Source: Saccoglossus kowalevskii (taxonomy: Eukaryota > Hemichordata > Enteropneusta > Harrimaniidae). From it: a stretch of DNA of 27,355 nt. The position numbers were made by a program, and so were the translations under genes. Location of the stretch: the NCBI RefSeq assembly GCF_000003605.2, contig NW_003126941.1, forward strand, positions 14,611 through 41,965, in the 5' to 3' direction. How positions within the stretch are numbered: position 1 is the stretch's first letter; every line of letters begins with the position of its first letter. The notes below the pieces were generated by a model. That model saw only the letters and a program-made list of their open reading frames with translations, ran no database searches and was not told the DNA's origin. Below, piece after piece: positions 1-8,977 of this stretch.

Positions 1-1300
1 GGTAACTATATTCAAAATATTCAATATAAACTGAACACGATTTGCACAAGAGGCGCAGAAGTTGTCCCTATCACATAATGTTCTCATTAATATATCCCAG
101 ACTCAAATGACCGCCGAAATGTTTTTGAGAGTTGGAAAAGAACGTGACTTGTTTCGACCCTTGTGTTTCAATCGTCCCAATTAGCTGCATAGTAGTCCCA
201 TCGCTCTTCAATGACACACATGGAGTAATATGATATTTCAAAATGATATATCTATAGTATACGATGATATGTATTTTTATTATAACAGATCCACAAGTAA
301 CAGGTGATCCACATTTGACGACATTGTAGTTTCCAAGGCATATGCTGGCATACTCTGTTTAAAGACTGCTCGTCATCAAATCCTGCATTTGAAGTAACAG
401 CTGAGTTTGAGCCTAGGGAGGACAGTACTGTTGAACATTTATTGAAGGTCAAAGCGTCTAGGAGCTAGCAGCTAAGTTCTGGGATGTGCTAATTGGTTAA
501 ATTGGTTGATTTCAATCTAAATACTTTTCAGCAAAAGGTGCGTTCGATTATGTTGATCATGACCTTGTATGACGACACCATAATTACTATTCATATGACA
601 TCATACAACATATTGTAAAACATACCATTTTACACATACATAACGTATACTTATGAATTATATATTTTGAGACACCAGCGGCAAACTCAAAAATTTACAT
701 GACGGATATCAAATATGACGTCATTTCCGGACTTTGCTTCCTTATTGTGCCAATAATGTATCACTGAGATTGTAAAATTAGGCCATGAAGTATATGTAAG
801 ATCACTCATTGCTTCATGTTAGTTATAAAACTAACTAAATAAAATATAAATAAACAATGACAATAATTAAATAGACCAAAGAAGGTGTACATTTTTAGAA
901 AATAGCAGTGTAAAGAAATAAAAATACGAAACATATGCAATCCTACATACGCACATACCCACCCCACACACATTATAATAAATATAATGGAATAAAAATC
1001 GACGGTGCTAGATAGCTGATACACGCGACCGGATTTTTAGGCTAATTGGTGGTAATCATGTCAATAATATTTGTTTGTCGTCTCATAACATCGTTTCCAA
1101 GGCGACGTTAATTTAAACTTGAGAGAGTTGTTGTACTGAAACATTATTGACTTTGTGTTCAGTATTCAATGCAGCCCGTGGAAATTTCATCATGGTGCAT
1201 ATTTCATTTTCTTTCGGCCATAGAAATGAATCAAATTTAAATGGTTGTAGGTTTCTCTCAACGCTGGCTAATATTCTTTAACATTAGTCACGTAGTTGCA
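1..1300. other. Gene-free AT-rich stretch
   Basis: No coding exon can be supported on either strand. Open frames are short, lack recognisable motifs and mostly start at non-ATG codons or in low-complexity AT-rich sequence. The only structured items are a foldback-repeat arm at 103-180 and a short peptide reading VTGDPHLTTL at 291-326 (plus), which looks like a von Willebrand D motif but stops at once. Probably intergenic sequence downstream of the minus-strand sulfotransferase gene. Confidence 0.6.
103..180 (+). repeat. Foldback repeat arm, copy 1
   Basis: The 17 bases CAAATGACCGCCGAAAT are identical to the reverse complement of the outer right arm of the foldback element at 2087-2285. They are followed by a diverged GAGAG..AACGTGACTTGTTT core also seen in the copies at 2087 and 25042. 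A matching inverted arm on the right (about 185-225) is only faintly visible, so this copy is degenerate or single-armed. No coding capacity is seen. Confidence 0.6.
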
Positions 1301-1304
1301 TGTG

Positions 1305-1500
1305 AATGTCTTATGCCACCAATTATTAGCCTACCAGTGTTCTCTTGTTTAAATCTTATAGTTGGTGTCAGCCAATAGATTTTATTCGCTGCGTTTTATC
1401 CACGCGATGCATGAGGACGTACTTAAATTACGCCAGCTTGTGTATGTAGCTTTGTTTACTGACAAATACCAGTTACCAGTGGATCTGGAAAATTATATTT
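1305..1500 (+). repeat. Dispersed repeat, copy A (diverged)
   Basis: This segment aligns over about 130 bp with 13375-13535 in the same orientation. Shared blocks in order are a TCTtATGCCAC block, TTTTATT followed by TTATCC, a GATG..TGAGG.CGTAC block, AATTA.G.CAGCT, and finally GTGGATCTGG. Divergence is high, so this is an old dispersed element of unknown class. The copy overlaps the last codons, stop and likely polyadenylation signal of the sulfotransferase gene on the other strand. Confidence 0.55.
1381..1386 (-). promoter_or_regulatory. Candidate polyadenylation signal of the sulfotransferase gene
   Basis: TTTATT on the plus strand reads AATAAA on the minus strand, about 70 bases past the stop codon at 1456. 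It lies inside dispersed repeat copy A, and the same hexamer is kept in copy B, so the repeat may have supplied the signal. Position and sequence are the only evidence. Confidence 0.45.
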
Positions 1501-1667
1501 GTGCCCCAAAAGACAATAATCATTACTGAGTCGTCTCCCTAGTGGTCGAATAATCGGCCTCAACGTGTATTTCAGGTGTTCATATCCTTCCAATTTATTC
1601 TCATATATTCTATCAAAGATCTCATTTCCTTCTACAGTGAAAACATTCTTCCAATCGCCAACAATGC
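1456..1667 (-). CDS. Sulfotransferase coding exon 6 with stop
   Basis: Acceptor CCGTGACAG. The first complete codons read IVGDWKNVFT, finishing the signature, then NEIFDRIYENKLEGY as in other SULT C-termini. The frame continues about 30 residues beyond the usual end and stops at 1456. The last ten or so residues lie in dispersed repeat copy A. Confidence 0.88.
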
Positions 1668-4600
1668 CTGTCACGGTAAAAACCTTATTGTTAATTCTCT
1701 TTATATATCTCCATATACTGACTTCATAGTTACTTTCTTGTGCAATAATCCGGACGTTACCCACACACACTCTAAATATATCGAATGGATATTTGGAGGA
1801 TTGTTATAGTTGCTTTATAACAATATGCATAACGCGTGATTCTCGCAGTGAATGGAAAATGGTCAATTGTTTTAGTTGCTTTATAACAATATGCTACGAA
1901 CTCTGACGTGATATGACGGATAATTATAATATAGTTAAATACAAATGTCACGTGTCAAACCAACCCACAGTGGTGCACTCAAGAATAAAGGTTCATTAAA
2001 TGTCAATACAGATTTCCATGTTGTATGCTCTACAATTTTCGTCTGACTATAAAGTCAACAGATTCCTATACCTTACAATTTATTTGAAAATTGCTGCTGA
2101 GATCTTTTTGAGAGAGTGAAGGCATCGTGACTTGTTTTGCCCAAAATAGTGTTTCATCATATTCGGTCATCACTAGCACTGTTTTTTTCATTGTATTTTG
2201 AAAAGTGTGCACTATTTTGAGAAAAAAATAACAAGTCTCGTGGGTCTCGCTCTCTCAACGAGATTTCGGCGGTCATTTGTGAATGAGATCTATTGATTTA
2301 CACTTTAGTTATATTGCCGCGTTTTGCTTTATTTGGCATAATGAAGTTTCAGAGTACGGTCAATCTTTACCTTTCCTTTGAAGCCGTTGTCCCTTTCGCA
2401 TCAGAAACTCCGTAATGAAAACCGAGTTTGTTTTCATAAACTGAAAATCTGTCACACGAGCTACCTCTTGTATTTGTTTATCTGTTAGATTCTTGCCAAG
2501 AAATTTGGCAATTTTCAAGATGTATTCTTGTGGAGACTGCAAAATATAAGCATGTTATTATTATGGTCAAAGGGCAGTGATCGTCGCGCCACACATGAGC
2601 GATACACGGGTCTAATATAAACAAAGATGGTGACTTTGACAATACACATACCTGTTTGATATCTTCATATCTGATAAACATGGTCCATGGTTCCTCTTTA
2701 TATTTAGCCCAATCAATTGTATATTGAAAGTATGAACCATATTCGGCTAGATATAACAACAAAGGCAGGTAAAATGCTAAAGACGTGTTAGTACTCGAGC
2801 TATAATACGAATATAAATACAATTGATGTGCATATTGGAATATGTGATGCATTAATTGCGAGACTATGATGCGAAATACGTTCATGTCCTGGCATCCATG
2901 CATGTGATCAAAATATTCAACGTGCACAAACAAATGCTTTGCATTAAGTGACAACATCTGTTCTGATATGTGTTGTTTAGCAGCAGGTATCTTCAATGTA
3001 ATTTTTTTATTTCTACGGTGAGCAGTTTTGCAGACTGATAACGTCAGCAATGACATCAACCTGCACACAGTGACGTTTACCAAACACAGGTTCTAAATCT
3101 ATATTTTCGAAATAGCGCTGTGATTCGGGATACTACCTGACGACACTGACAGGAGAAAAATACATGTTGCTAACCCAGAGTAAACTTTGATTCATATTCA
3201 AATTTGTTGATGCTAGTCATTGAGACCCTGATAACATTCCACATACATGTTAGACATGCGATTCGGGTTCTTGTAAGACTTGTATTAGCTAACTTTTTAA
3301 ATTGTAAAATAAAAGATTTATTTAATGCTTTCAGTTTTCGCATCCATGGAGATAAAATCTGTTCGGAAAATATAGGCAGATCTGCTCTAGGAGATGAATT
3401 GAATGCATTACAAAGACGTTCCCCACTGGCACTTTATCAAAAAGGTGCGCCCTCTAGTGGCAAAATGATCATGTGATGTAAAGCATGTCACGAATGCCGT
3501 TCAAAAGGTCCCCTGTAGGCGTCTATGAAGATTGTCATTGTCATTGTTATCACATAAATACGTTATTTTAACGTGAAAGGCACAGTACACATTTCGCGCA
3601 TTTGATAGAAATGTAGCATTAAACATAGGATAATGCATTGCTTTTTATTGCGAATATTTTTGAACTATTTATTTTCACTCACTCTATGACTCAAAATCAG
3701 GCGAGTGATTGTACGCTTGAAGCAATCAAAGTCACCAATAGAGGGCAGTTTATTCGACCTCGTTTTTAGGCGCTTATAATAAGATTTTATATAATAAGTT
3801 TGAATATATGAAAGGCTAATGTCAAGAAGGAGTATTGTGTGAATATCACTATTATGAACGAGATCAGACTGTATATCTACGCTGCAGTTATAGACAATCA
3901 ACCGCAACCTTGGGGTATATGATGATTTCTGGTGCTCTGGTATAAAAACGTTCCAATGTCATCTGCATTGTGAGTGGGCATTGTGTTAGATTTTGCCGTG
4001 CCAACTTTCGAAAGCTCATAAGAATGCTGGGAGCCAAGAAAACCAGCGAATAAATCACAGGATCAAAAAATCAACCCCCATTCTCGCACAGAAACCGACT
4101 GAGGGCGCTATAATTCACAACTTTTTTTATTTGCGCAGACCTCATAATATTTTGACATTCTAACAAATAGATTGTTGTTGGTTACTCACTGTTCTCGTTG
4201 CAATATTCTCTGATGAAATTGTCCCATTTAATTGGTTCCAACACTTTTGTAATATGGTGATAATTGAATAAGGACACGGCTACATCCTTTGGATTTCTGG
4301 TGACTATAATTGTCTGAAAACAATCAAAATTGCTAATTAAACAACAATAAAACAATTGTCGGCAATTTACTGCTTTCTTACTCACTCAACAACGGCCTCA
4401 TTCATAAATAATAATAACCAATTTTAGGATATCGTGATACAGGGGCCTCGGGAAACGTGAATACTGTTTCCTCTACCTTTCGAAGGCAAATGATTTTCAA
4501 ATACAGCTGCCAGTGTGTAGTATACCATTCGAACAAAGCGCGCCCTCTAGTGATGGACAGCTTCTGCGACGGACGCATTTTATGCTGAACACAAAACTGG

Positions 4601-5926
4601 TCCCACAAACGGTGAAAACAAGTTACAAAAACATATTACTCACTTTACAAGCTTTACAGTGCAATACATATGTTCAAATTCAGTTTTGAAAGACAATATT
4701 CGATAGAGTTAACAATGCATAAAACCCAAAATAGAAACACAAGTATTAAACTAAAAATAACATATCACATAATTGTATTGTGATGAAATAAAACAATCCA
4801 AATATGTTACCTTCGGTTTCTTCTCAAAATACGCATTTGGCATAAATTCTGGCATCAGATGTGTTTTCATTATACGTGGCCTCGTCAGTGGTCGTTTTTT
4901 CATAACACTAGCACCAGACACCGGGACCATGTCTTTAGTGAGACCGACTTCAAAGAGATTCGGGTGATCAAGTGGACCCATTTCCAGAGTAACAGACTGA
5001 GAATGTCTAACCACGTCTTCTGGATTGTCAATGCTAACAATTGCTTCGACTATAGAAGTGGTCCAATGAGTCCCTAGTGAAAAATGACGCAATGTTTATC
5101 ACGTTAATGGCACGCCTGTGGTATAAGATTGTTTCATTGATTTTAGCAAAAACACGAAAAGAATACAGGGACAGAAACCTGTGGGAAACTTCTATTACGT
5201 AAGCGTCGCAGTGCGGGCAGCAAGTCCACAACCGCATTTTTACGTTTTTTCAGTAGTGTATATAACCCGATTATAAAAAAAATACGTTCCCAACAGACTA
5301 GGTTGGGTACTGCTGTTCATGTAATGTAGCATGTACGTGTTGTTTTAGAATCGACAAATACATAGAACGCGTATATGACAAGTGTCAACTTAAATCGTTA
5401 TTTAACCTGGGTAACAAATTCGTTTAAATGTTACTAGCTGATATGGTACTGTTGATAAATTCTCGTTTTGAAATTCGTCCGTCGAAAAACGTAATACGTG
5501 CGTCGAATGTAGGCGTGCGTGATGCCACTTGTTGTGCGATATTAAAACGTTTGATGATATATTATTTGTATTACTTGACCCTATATTATCTAGTGCTTAT
5601 ACGTTTAGTAATTCTTGTTTCATGGTCTATTATGAGAGTCGAGACATAGTAACTACGTTACACGGCAATTGCCTGCAACCATTGATGGATGAAATGGTCT
5701 ATCTGTGAATACTCCAAGGTAATCCTTTGGGATAAGTTCGCCTCAATATCTTAGACTCACCGGATTTAACATAACCAAGAATAAATATGTCGTCTCTTCT
5801 TATAGTCAGATTTCTGACATCGTTTTCTATTGTTTTCTTGTTAGCGACACATGGCAACAAACAACCGGGTCTAAAATAGTAGGATTTCTTCCAGGGCGGC
5901 TGAACGATGGGTCTATATTTAGACAT
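1456..5926 (-). CDS. Cytosolic sulfotransferase (SULT family), six coding exons, whole gene span
   Basis: Predicted 341-residue cytosolic enzyme that moves sulfate from PAPS to a hydroxyl or amine of a small acceptor; the acceptor cannot be told. Exons at 5926-5761, 5073-4811, 4313-4190, 2746-2652, 2536-2371 and 1667-1456 join through GT-AG introns with agreeing phases and no stop. PAPS 5'-phosphosulfate loop: YVKSGTHW (residues 52-59). Catalytic His127 lies in MKTHL. The 3'-phosphate site is RNPKDVAVS, with Arg149 and Ser157. The C-terminal signature RKGIVGDWK is at 270-278. The exon pattern resembles vertebrate SULT1 genes as I recall them, including a 95-bp exon. SULTs are usually about 285-300 residues; the excess is a longer stretch before His127 and about 30 extra C-terminal residues. 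Every key residue is intact, so it is probably functional. The subfamily is not assigned. Confidence 0.93.
1807..1894 (+). repeat. 22-bp direct repeat, 66 bp apart
   Basis: TAGTTGCTTTATAACAATAT plus GC occurs exactly at 1807-1828 and again at 1873-1894, each preceded by ATTGT. The second copy starts 66 bp after the first, so a 66-bp block has been partly duplicated. It lies in the last sulfotransferase intron and has no coding meaning. Confidence 0.8.
2087..2285. mobile_element. Foldback (MITE-like) element, copy 2
   Basis: Two long imperfect inverted arms face each other. The left arm (2087-2152) runs inward through TTTTTGAGAGAG, CGTGACTTGTTTTG and AAAATAGTG. The reverse complement of the right arm (about 2205-2285) runs through AAATGACCGCCGAAAT, TTGAGAGAGCG, GAGACTTGTTA and AAAATAGTG. 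A short AT-rich spacer separates them and there is no open frame. This is the structure of a non-autonomous foldback or MITE element. It sits in the last intron of the sulfotransferase gene. Family assignment and target-site duplication are not clear. Confidence 0.7.
2371..2536 (-). CDS. Sulfotransferase coding exon 5
   Basis: Acceptor ATTTTGCAG; donor AAAG|GTAAAG. Encodes residues 217-271, an amphipathic stretch (SPQEYILKIAKFLG..) ending ..RLQRK, whose last residues begin the RKGxxGDWK signature completed by the next exon. Only a 115-bp intron separates it from exon 4. Confidence 0.93.
2652..2746 (-). CDS. Sulfotransferase coding exon 4
   Basis: Acceptor TTATATCTAG; donor CAG|GTATGT. It is 95 bp, the same as the corresponding vertebrate SULT1 exon as I recall it. 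Encodes residues 185-216, including YGSYFQYTIDWAKYK and the family-typical RYEDIK. Confidence 0.93.
3447..3460 (-). promoter_or_regulatory. CTCF-like motif 1
   Basis: Reads CCACTAGAGGGCGC on the minus strand, matching all 14 positions of the CTCF core consensus CCASYAGRKGGCRS. It lies in the long third intron of the sulfotransferase gene. Occupancy is unknown, and it could also be a fragment of a short repeat. Confidence 0.45.
3735..3748 (+). promoter_or_regulatory. CTCF-like motif 2
   Basis: Reads CCAATAGAGGGCAG, one mismatch (position 4) from the CTCF core consensus. It lies in the same intron as motif 1 but on the opposite strand. Confidence 0.3.
4190..4313 (-). CDS. Sulfotransferase coding exon 3
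   Basis: Acceptor GTTTTCAG; donor AACA|GTGAGT. Encodes residues 144-184 plus one base, starting TIIVTRNPKDVAVSLFNYHH. It contains the PAPS 3'-phosphate-binding Arg149 and Ser157. At 124 bp it is close to the 127-bp vertebrate counterpart. Confidence 0.95.
4540..4553 (-). promoter_or_regulatory. CTCF-like motif 3
   Basis: Reads TCACTAGAGGGCGC on the minus strand, one mismatch (position 1) from the CTCF core consensus. It shares the 13-base string CACTAGAGGGCGC with motif 1. Lies in the second sulfotransferase intron. Confidence 0.35.
4811..5073 (-). CDS. Sulfotransferase coding exon 2
   Basis: Acceptor TTTTTCACTAG; donor AAG|GTAACA. Encodes residues 56-143, from THWTTSIVEAI to EKKPK, and carries catalytic His127 in MKTHL. 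At 263 bp it appears to merge what vertebrate SULT1 genes split into two exons. The stretch between the PAPS loop and the histidine is about ten residues longer than usual. Confidence 0.92.
5761..5926 (-). CDS. Sulfotransferase coding exon 1
   Basis: Starts at the ATG at 5926 (MSKYRPIVQPPW) and ends in the PAPS loop at ..GYVKSG, donor G|GTGAGT. Encodes residues 1-55 plus the first base of Gly56. The frame stays open upstream without another ATG, and an acceptor (GCTTCAG) at about 5956 limits the 5' side, so this ATG is the best start. Confidence 0.88.
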
Positions 5927-5957
5927 GACGCCAGCATTCAGAGTAAAGTACAATTCT
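5927..5957 (-). promoter_or_regulatory. Probable 5'UTR splice acceptor of the sulfotransferase gene
   Basis: Minus-strand sequence TTAATTGCTTCAG with a T-rich lead-in ends at 5956, 29 bases before the ATG at 5926. It may be the acceptor of a 5'UTR intron, or a trans-splice site if this animal uses spliced leaders. The upstream non-coding exon cannot be located from sequence alone. Confidence 0.4.
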
Positions 5958-5983
5958 GAAGCAATTAAGTATTAAAACTGAGG

Positions 5984-6125
5984 GAGTCGTCACCTGCGCA
6001 TCTACGGGAATTGAGTCCCAAGCGACGACAACAACGCACGCTAAAACACAAAGGCTCATGGGTAGGCGCTTGTTTGTAAACAACGACACGGTATGGCCAT
6101 TTGCCGCATGCGCAGGTGACGACTC
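5984..6125. repeat. Perfect 18-bp inverted repeat upstream of the sulfotransferase gene
   Basis: GAGTCGTCACCTGCGCAT at 5984-6001 is the exact reverse complement of 6108-6125, with 106 bases between. The interior is more GC-rich than its surroundings. Each arm holds an E-box (CACCTG), and the right arm overlaps GCATGCGCA, which resembles an NRF1 half-palindrome. It lies about 60 bp upstream of the ATG, so it could be a promoter element, a 5'-intron hairpin or a small MITE. Confidence 0.75.
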
Positions 6126-6729
6126 TGTCGCATTAAGATATACACATTTTTTGATTGTCCTGAAACTGATATTACACATGTACTCAACATTATATTCTGG
6201 ATGCCGGACACATTGAGCTAGGAAAAGCTATGGTCGGCGCTGTATATAATCGAGACATATTTCGGCTTGCCGTAGCTCAATCAGATTGCATTGTAAAATG
6301 AGAAAGCAGTTGTCAAACTTGGTGACCAGGTTAGTATGATAGAAAAAGTCTACGATCTTCAAATAACCACAAAAGACATACCTGGGAACCGAATTCCGGC
6401 GTTTCACACTAAATGCTTTCTATTATTAATAATTTCACTTTCAAATAACATTCATGAATATGTCTACGTCACAACCTCGTTAAATGTTATTAGCATATTG
6501 TATACGCAGTGCGCATGCTTCGGGCCCTTTTCCGTATTCCACTAAGTTTGATATTGTGTCTCGCCACTGAACTAAATGTCTTGTTTTTAAATCAAGGCTG
6601 TAGTGTGACTTCCACTTGTTGACAATGTGCTCTTCAAGGCGCTAAAACTGTATGTCCACCTCTGTTGGGATAAACATTTGTTTAATATCACACCAATAAC
6701 ACTCACTAGAGACAATGTCCTGACATAAA
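6126..6729. other. Upstream region of the sulfotransferase gene, no gene seen
   Basis: No exon or RNA gene is recognisable. Short TATA-like strings occur near 6243-6248, but none can be tied to a start site. The promoter and non-coding first exon of the sulfotransferase gene should lie here. Confidence 0.45.
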
Positions 6730-7090
6730 ATGATTTGTTCTTTTTTCCAGGTTTTATTTTGCTAGACCGTACGTGGCCTTCGTTTTGTCAGGTTGTTAGG
6801 GATATCATTACCAGAGACTTTGCCTCAGAACGTTCTAAAGTAAAAAACCCATTTAGTCTTTGCTAGAAACAAAAGAATACTGAGAGTCGGAATATCAGCT
6901 TTGCGGACAGTATCAACAATGAGTATAACTGCATCGTGATTAACAGTGGAAATGATTGGTAAAATGATGTTGCCTCTGGATTCAGAATTGAGTTTAAATG
7001 CGCCATTGTTATTTCTGTACCCTAAAGCAATATCACTAACTTTATATCGCACAGTGTTTCCAGAATACCTCGGCTTAAACAATAGATAAC
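6730..7090 (-). pseudogene. Decayed retroelement aspartic-protease-like fragment
   Basis: A minus-strand frame contains RGNIILPI, then ILIVDTVRKADIPTL and LFLAKTKWVF. This fits the pattern in which retroelement proteases end with a hydrophobic strand, [ADV]DIP.L and a GLDxLDK-like helix. After a stop at 6825 another frame gives ISLTT and QNEGHVRSS, resembling the segment that follows in such polyproteins. The catalytic D[ST]G motif is not found upstream, and the two parts are separated by a stop and frame change. I infer a relic of a gag-pol element, probably of a different family from the gypsy piece at 14840. The match is by pattern only. Confidence 0.42.
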
Positions 7091-7139
7091 AGCAGTAGAT
7101 ATTATAAGTACCCATGTGATATATTAGTTCCCTAGTCAT

Positions 7140-7830
7140 ATATTAGTCATTGTGCCCTAAAGTACCAGCCACTAATAATAAATTTAAACTGATTATATCA
7201 GTGTATTGACGTAACATGACCGACAGTTCAGAGTATGTGAGTACACACGGTCACATAAGCATGTATTAAAATAAATATGCCGTGAGTTATTTGTTGGCAC
7301 GGATTTTCCTGATTCGGTTTTGAGCCAATGCACGTGTTTCAGCATGCGTCGCGTCGGTGCTGATACTTGAAATATATGTAACATAATATACAATTTAATA
7401 CGAAATATTTTGAATGTACAGTATTCTAAATGTTATGGCCATGCATACATTTTGGTCCACATTCGGCATAATTGAGGAAATGAACTTGACATTTTAGTTT
7501 GAAAAACCGGTCTAACTAAACAATAACAACAAACAATAACTGGCAAAACACTATAATGCAACTATGTAAAAGAAAATATGGACATCTAAAGCAGTCCAAT
7601 CTGTTTTTATTATGTGACTATTTATAATTAAGGTAATAAACTATTATTCTTTATCAACTTGATACGCAAGCTCCGCCGACCTCTGGCCGCAAAGGCCAGA
7701 TCCCGATTCCGTAAAAAATTATCATATACTATATTGGTAATTGGTGATCAACTCTTTTTGTTCTTTTTTTTTGTATTTGTATTTAAAAAAGTTAATCCGT
7801 ATTCTGTTAACTATTATGTCAAACTGCAAT
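7140..7830. other. Intergenic, no gene seen
   Basis: AT-rich sequence without recognisable coding, RNA or repeat structure. It ends at the minisatellite; only a GTCAAACTGCAAT stub at about 7818-7830 looks like a partial leading repeat unit. Confidence 0.55.
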
Positions 7831-8281
7831 ATACGAATAATTAAAATCTGTACATTGTATTTATTACATTACACTTTAATATACGATTAATTAAAATCTG
7901 TGCATTGTATTTATTACATCACACTTCAATACACGATTAATTAAAATCTGTGCATTGTATTTATTACATCAAACTTTAATATATGATTATTTAAAATCTG
8001 TGCATTGTATTTATTACATCACACTTCAATATACGATTAATTAAAATCTGTTTCATTGTATTTATTACATTACACTTTAATATACGATTAATTAAAATCT
8101 GTGCATTGTATTTATTACATCACATTTTAATATACGATTATTTAAAATCTGTGTATTGTATTTATTACATCACACTTCAATATACGATTAATTAAAATCT
8201 GTGCATTGTATTTATTACATCACACTTCAATATACGATTATTTAAAATCTGTACATTGTATTTATTACATCACACTTCAAT
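7831..8281 (+). repeat. Minisatellite, nine units of 50 bp
   Basis: Nine head-to-tail units start at 7831, 7881, 7931, 7981, 8031, 8082, 8132, 8182 and 8232. All are 50 bp except the fifth, which is 51. Each unit begins ATACGATTAATTAAAATCTG, continues with CATTGTATTTATTACAT and ends CACACTTCAAT. A few positions vary between units: ATTAATT or ATTATTT, CACTTCAAT or CACTTTAAT, and ACATCAC or ACATTAC. Every unit is AT-rich and most carry TTAATTAA, a homeodomain-type core. An A-run follows the last unit. Confidence 0.97.
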
Positions 8282-8689
8282 ATAAAAAAAAAATATTGGT
8301 AATTTAGAATGACGCATTTTGTTTTGATCGAGAATAGCCGGGCGCACTGGGACGGGCTTGATAAGAAAACTATTGCCCTGATGTGAGGGCGCGCTTCCCA
8401 TAGCAATACGAGGTATATGATAATAGCTATTTTCTACAACACGTATAATTTTACGTCATATTATGTTCAGGATAAAATCCAGAAACTCTAATAATTTCCT
8501 GCAGTGAAATAACCTTACCAAAAAATAATTATATACCTGTTGAGTGCTGCAGCTGATGATGTACTCTTAACTTAGCTTAATAATTTATTTAAACACTTTT
8601 CGATCAAGCAAAATTGTCAAAATGTAATTTGGAGATTTCTTTTAATTTAAGATCAATCTCGCAATAAAATAATGAAGGCTTCATTTTTT
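8282..8689. other. Spacer between minisatellite and LINE, no gene seen
   Basis: Starts with an A-run, then a short GC-richer patch (about 8335-8395) containing GAGGGCGCGC, then AT-rich sequence up to the LINE 3' end. No exon or RNA gene is recognisable. Confidence 0.55.
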
Positions 8690-8977
8690 CTGTCTTTTAT
8701 AATTTTTTTATTCATATATTTTCTAAATAAGTACATTACTTCAAAATAATCTTATATGTCAAAAAGATATACAAAAAGAAAATTAACAACATAAAATGAA
8801 GTAATAATAGATAAGAAAAGGGGAGAAAGTAAACAATTAATGGGGGGCTGTTGTTGTTAGTATGTGTATGTTGGGAGGTCCTTCCTTTTCTTTTATAGAT
8901 TATCGAATTTCATTAATTTACAATGACTAGTACATGGTAAGTAAACTTTATAAAATTATCTTACAAATATCCTTCAA

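Noticed and set aside
4402-4608. Minus-strand open frame with HWQLYLK and FEWYTTHW
   Set aside because: It falls inside the second sulfotransferase intron, between exons that join in phase without it, and has no sulfotransferase motif.
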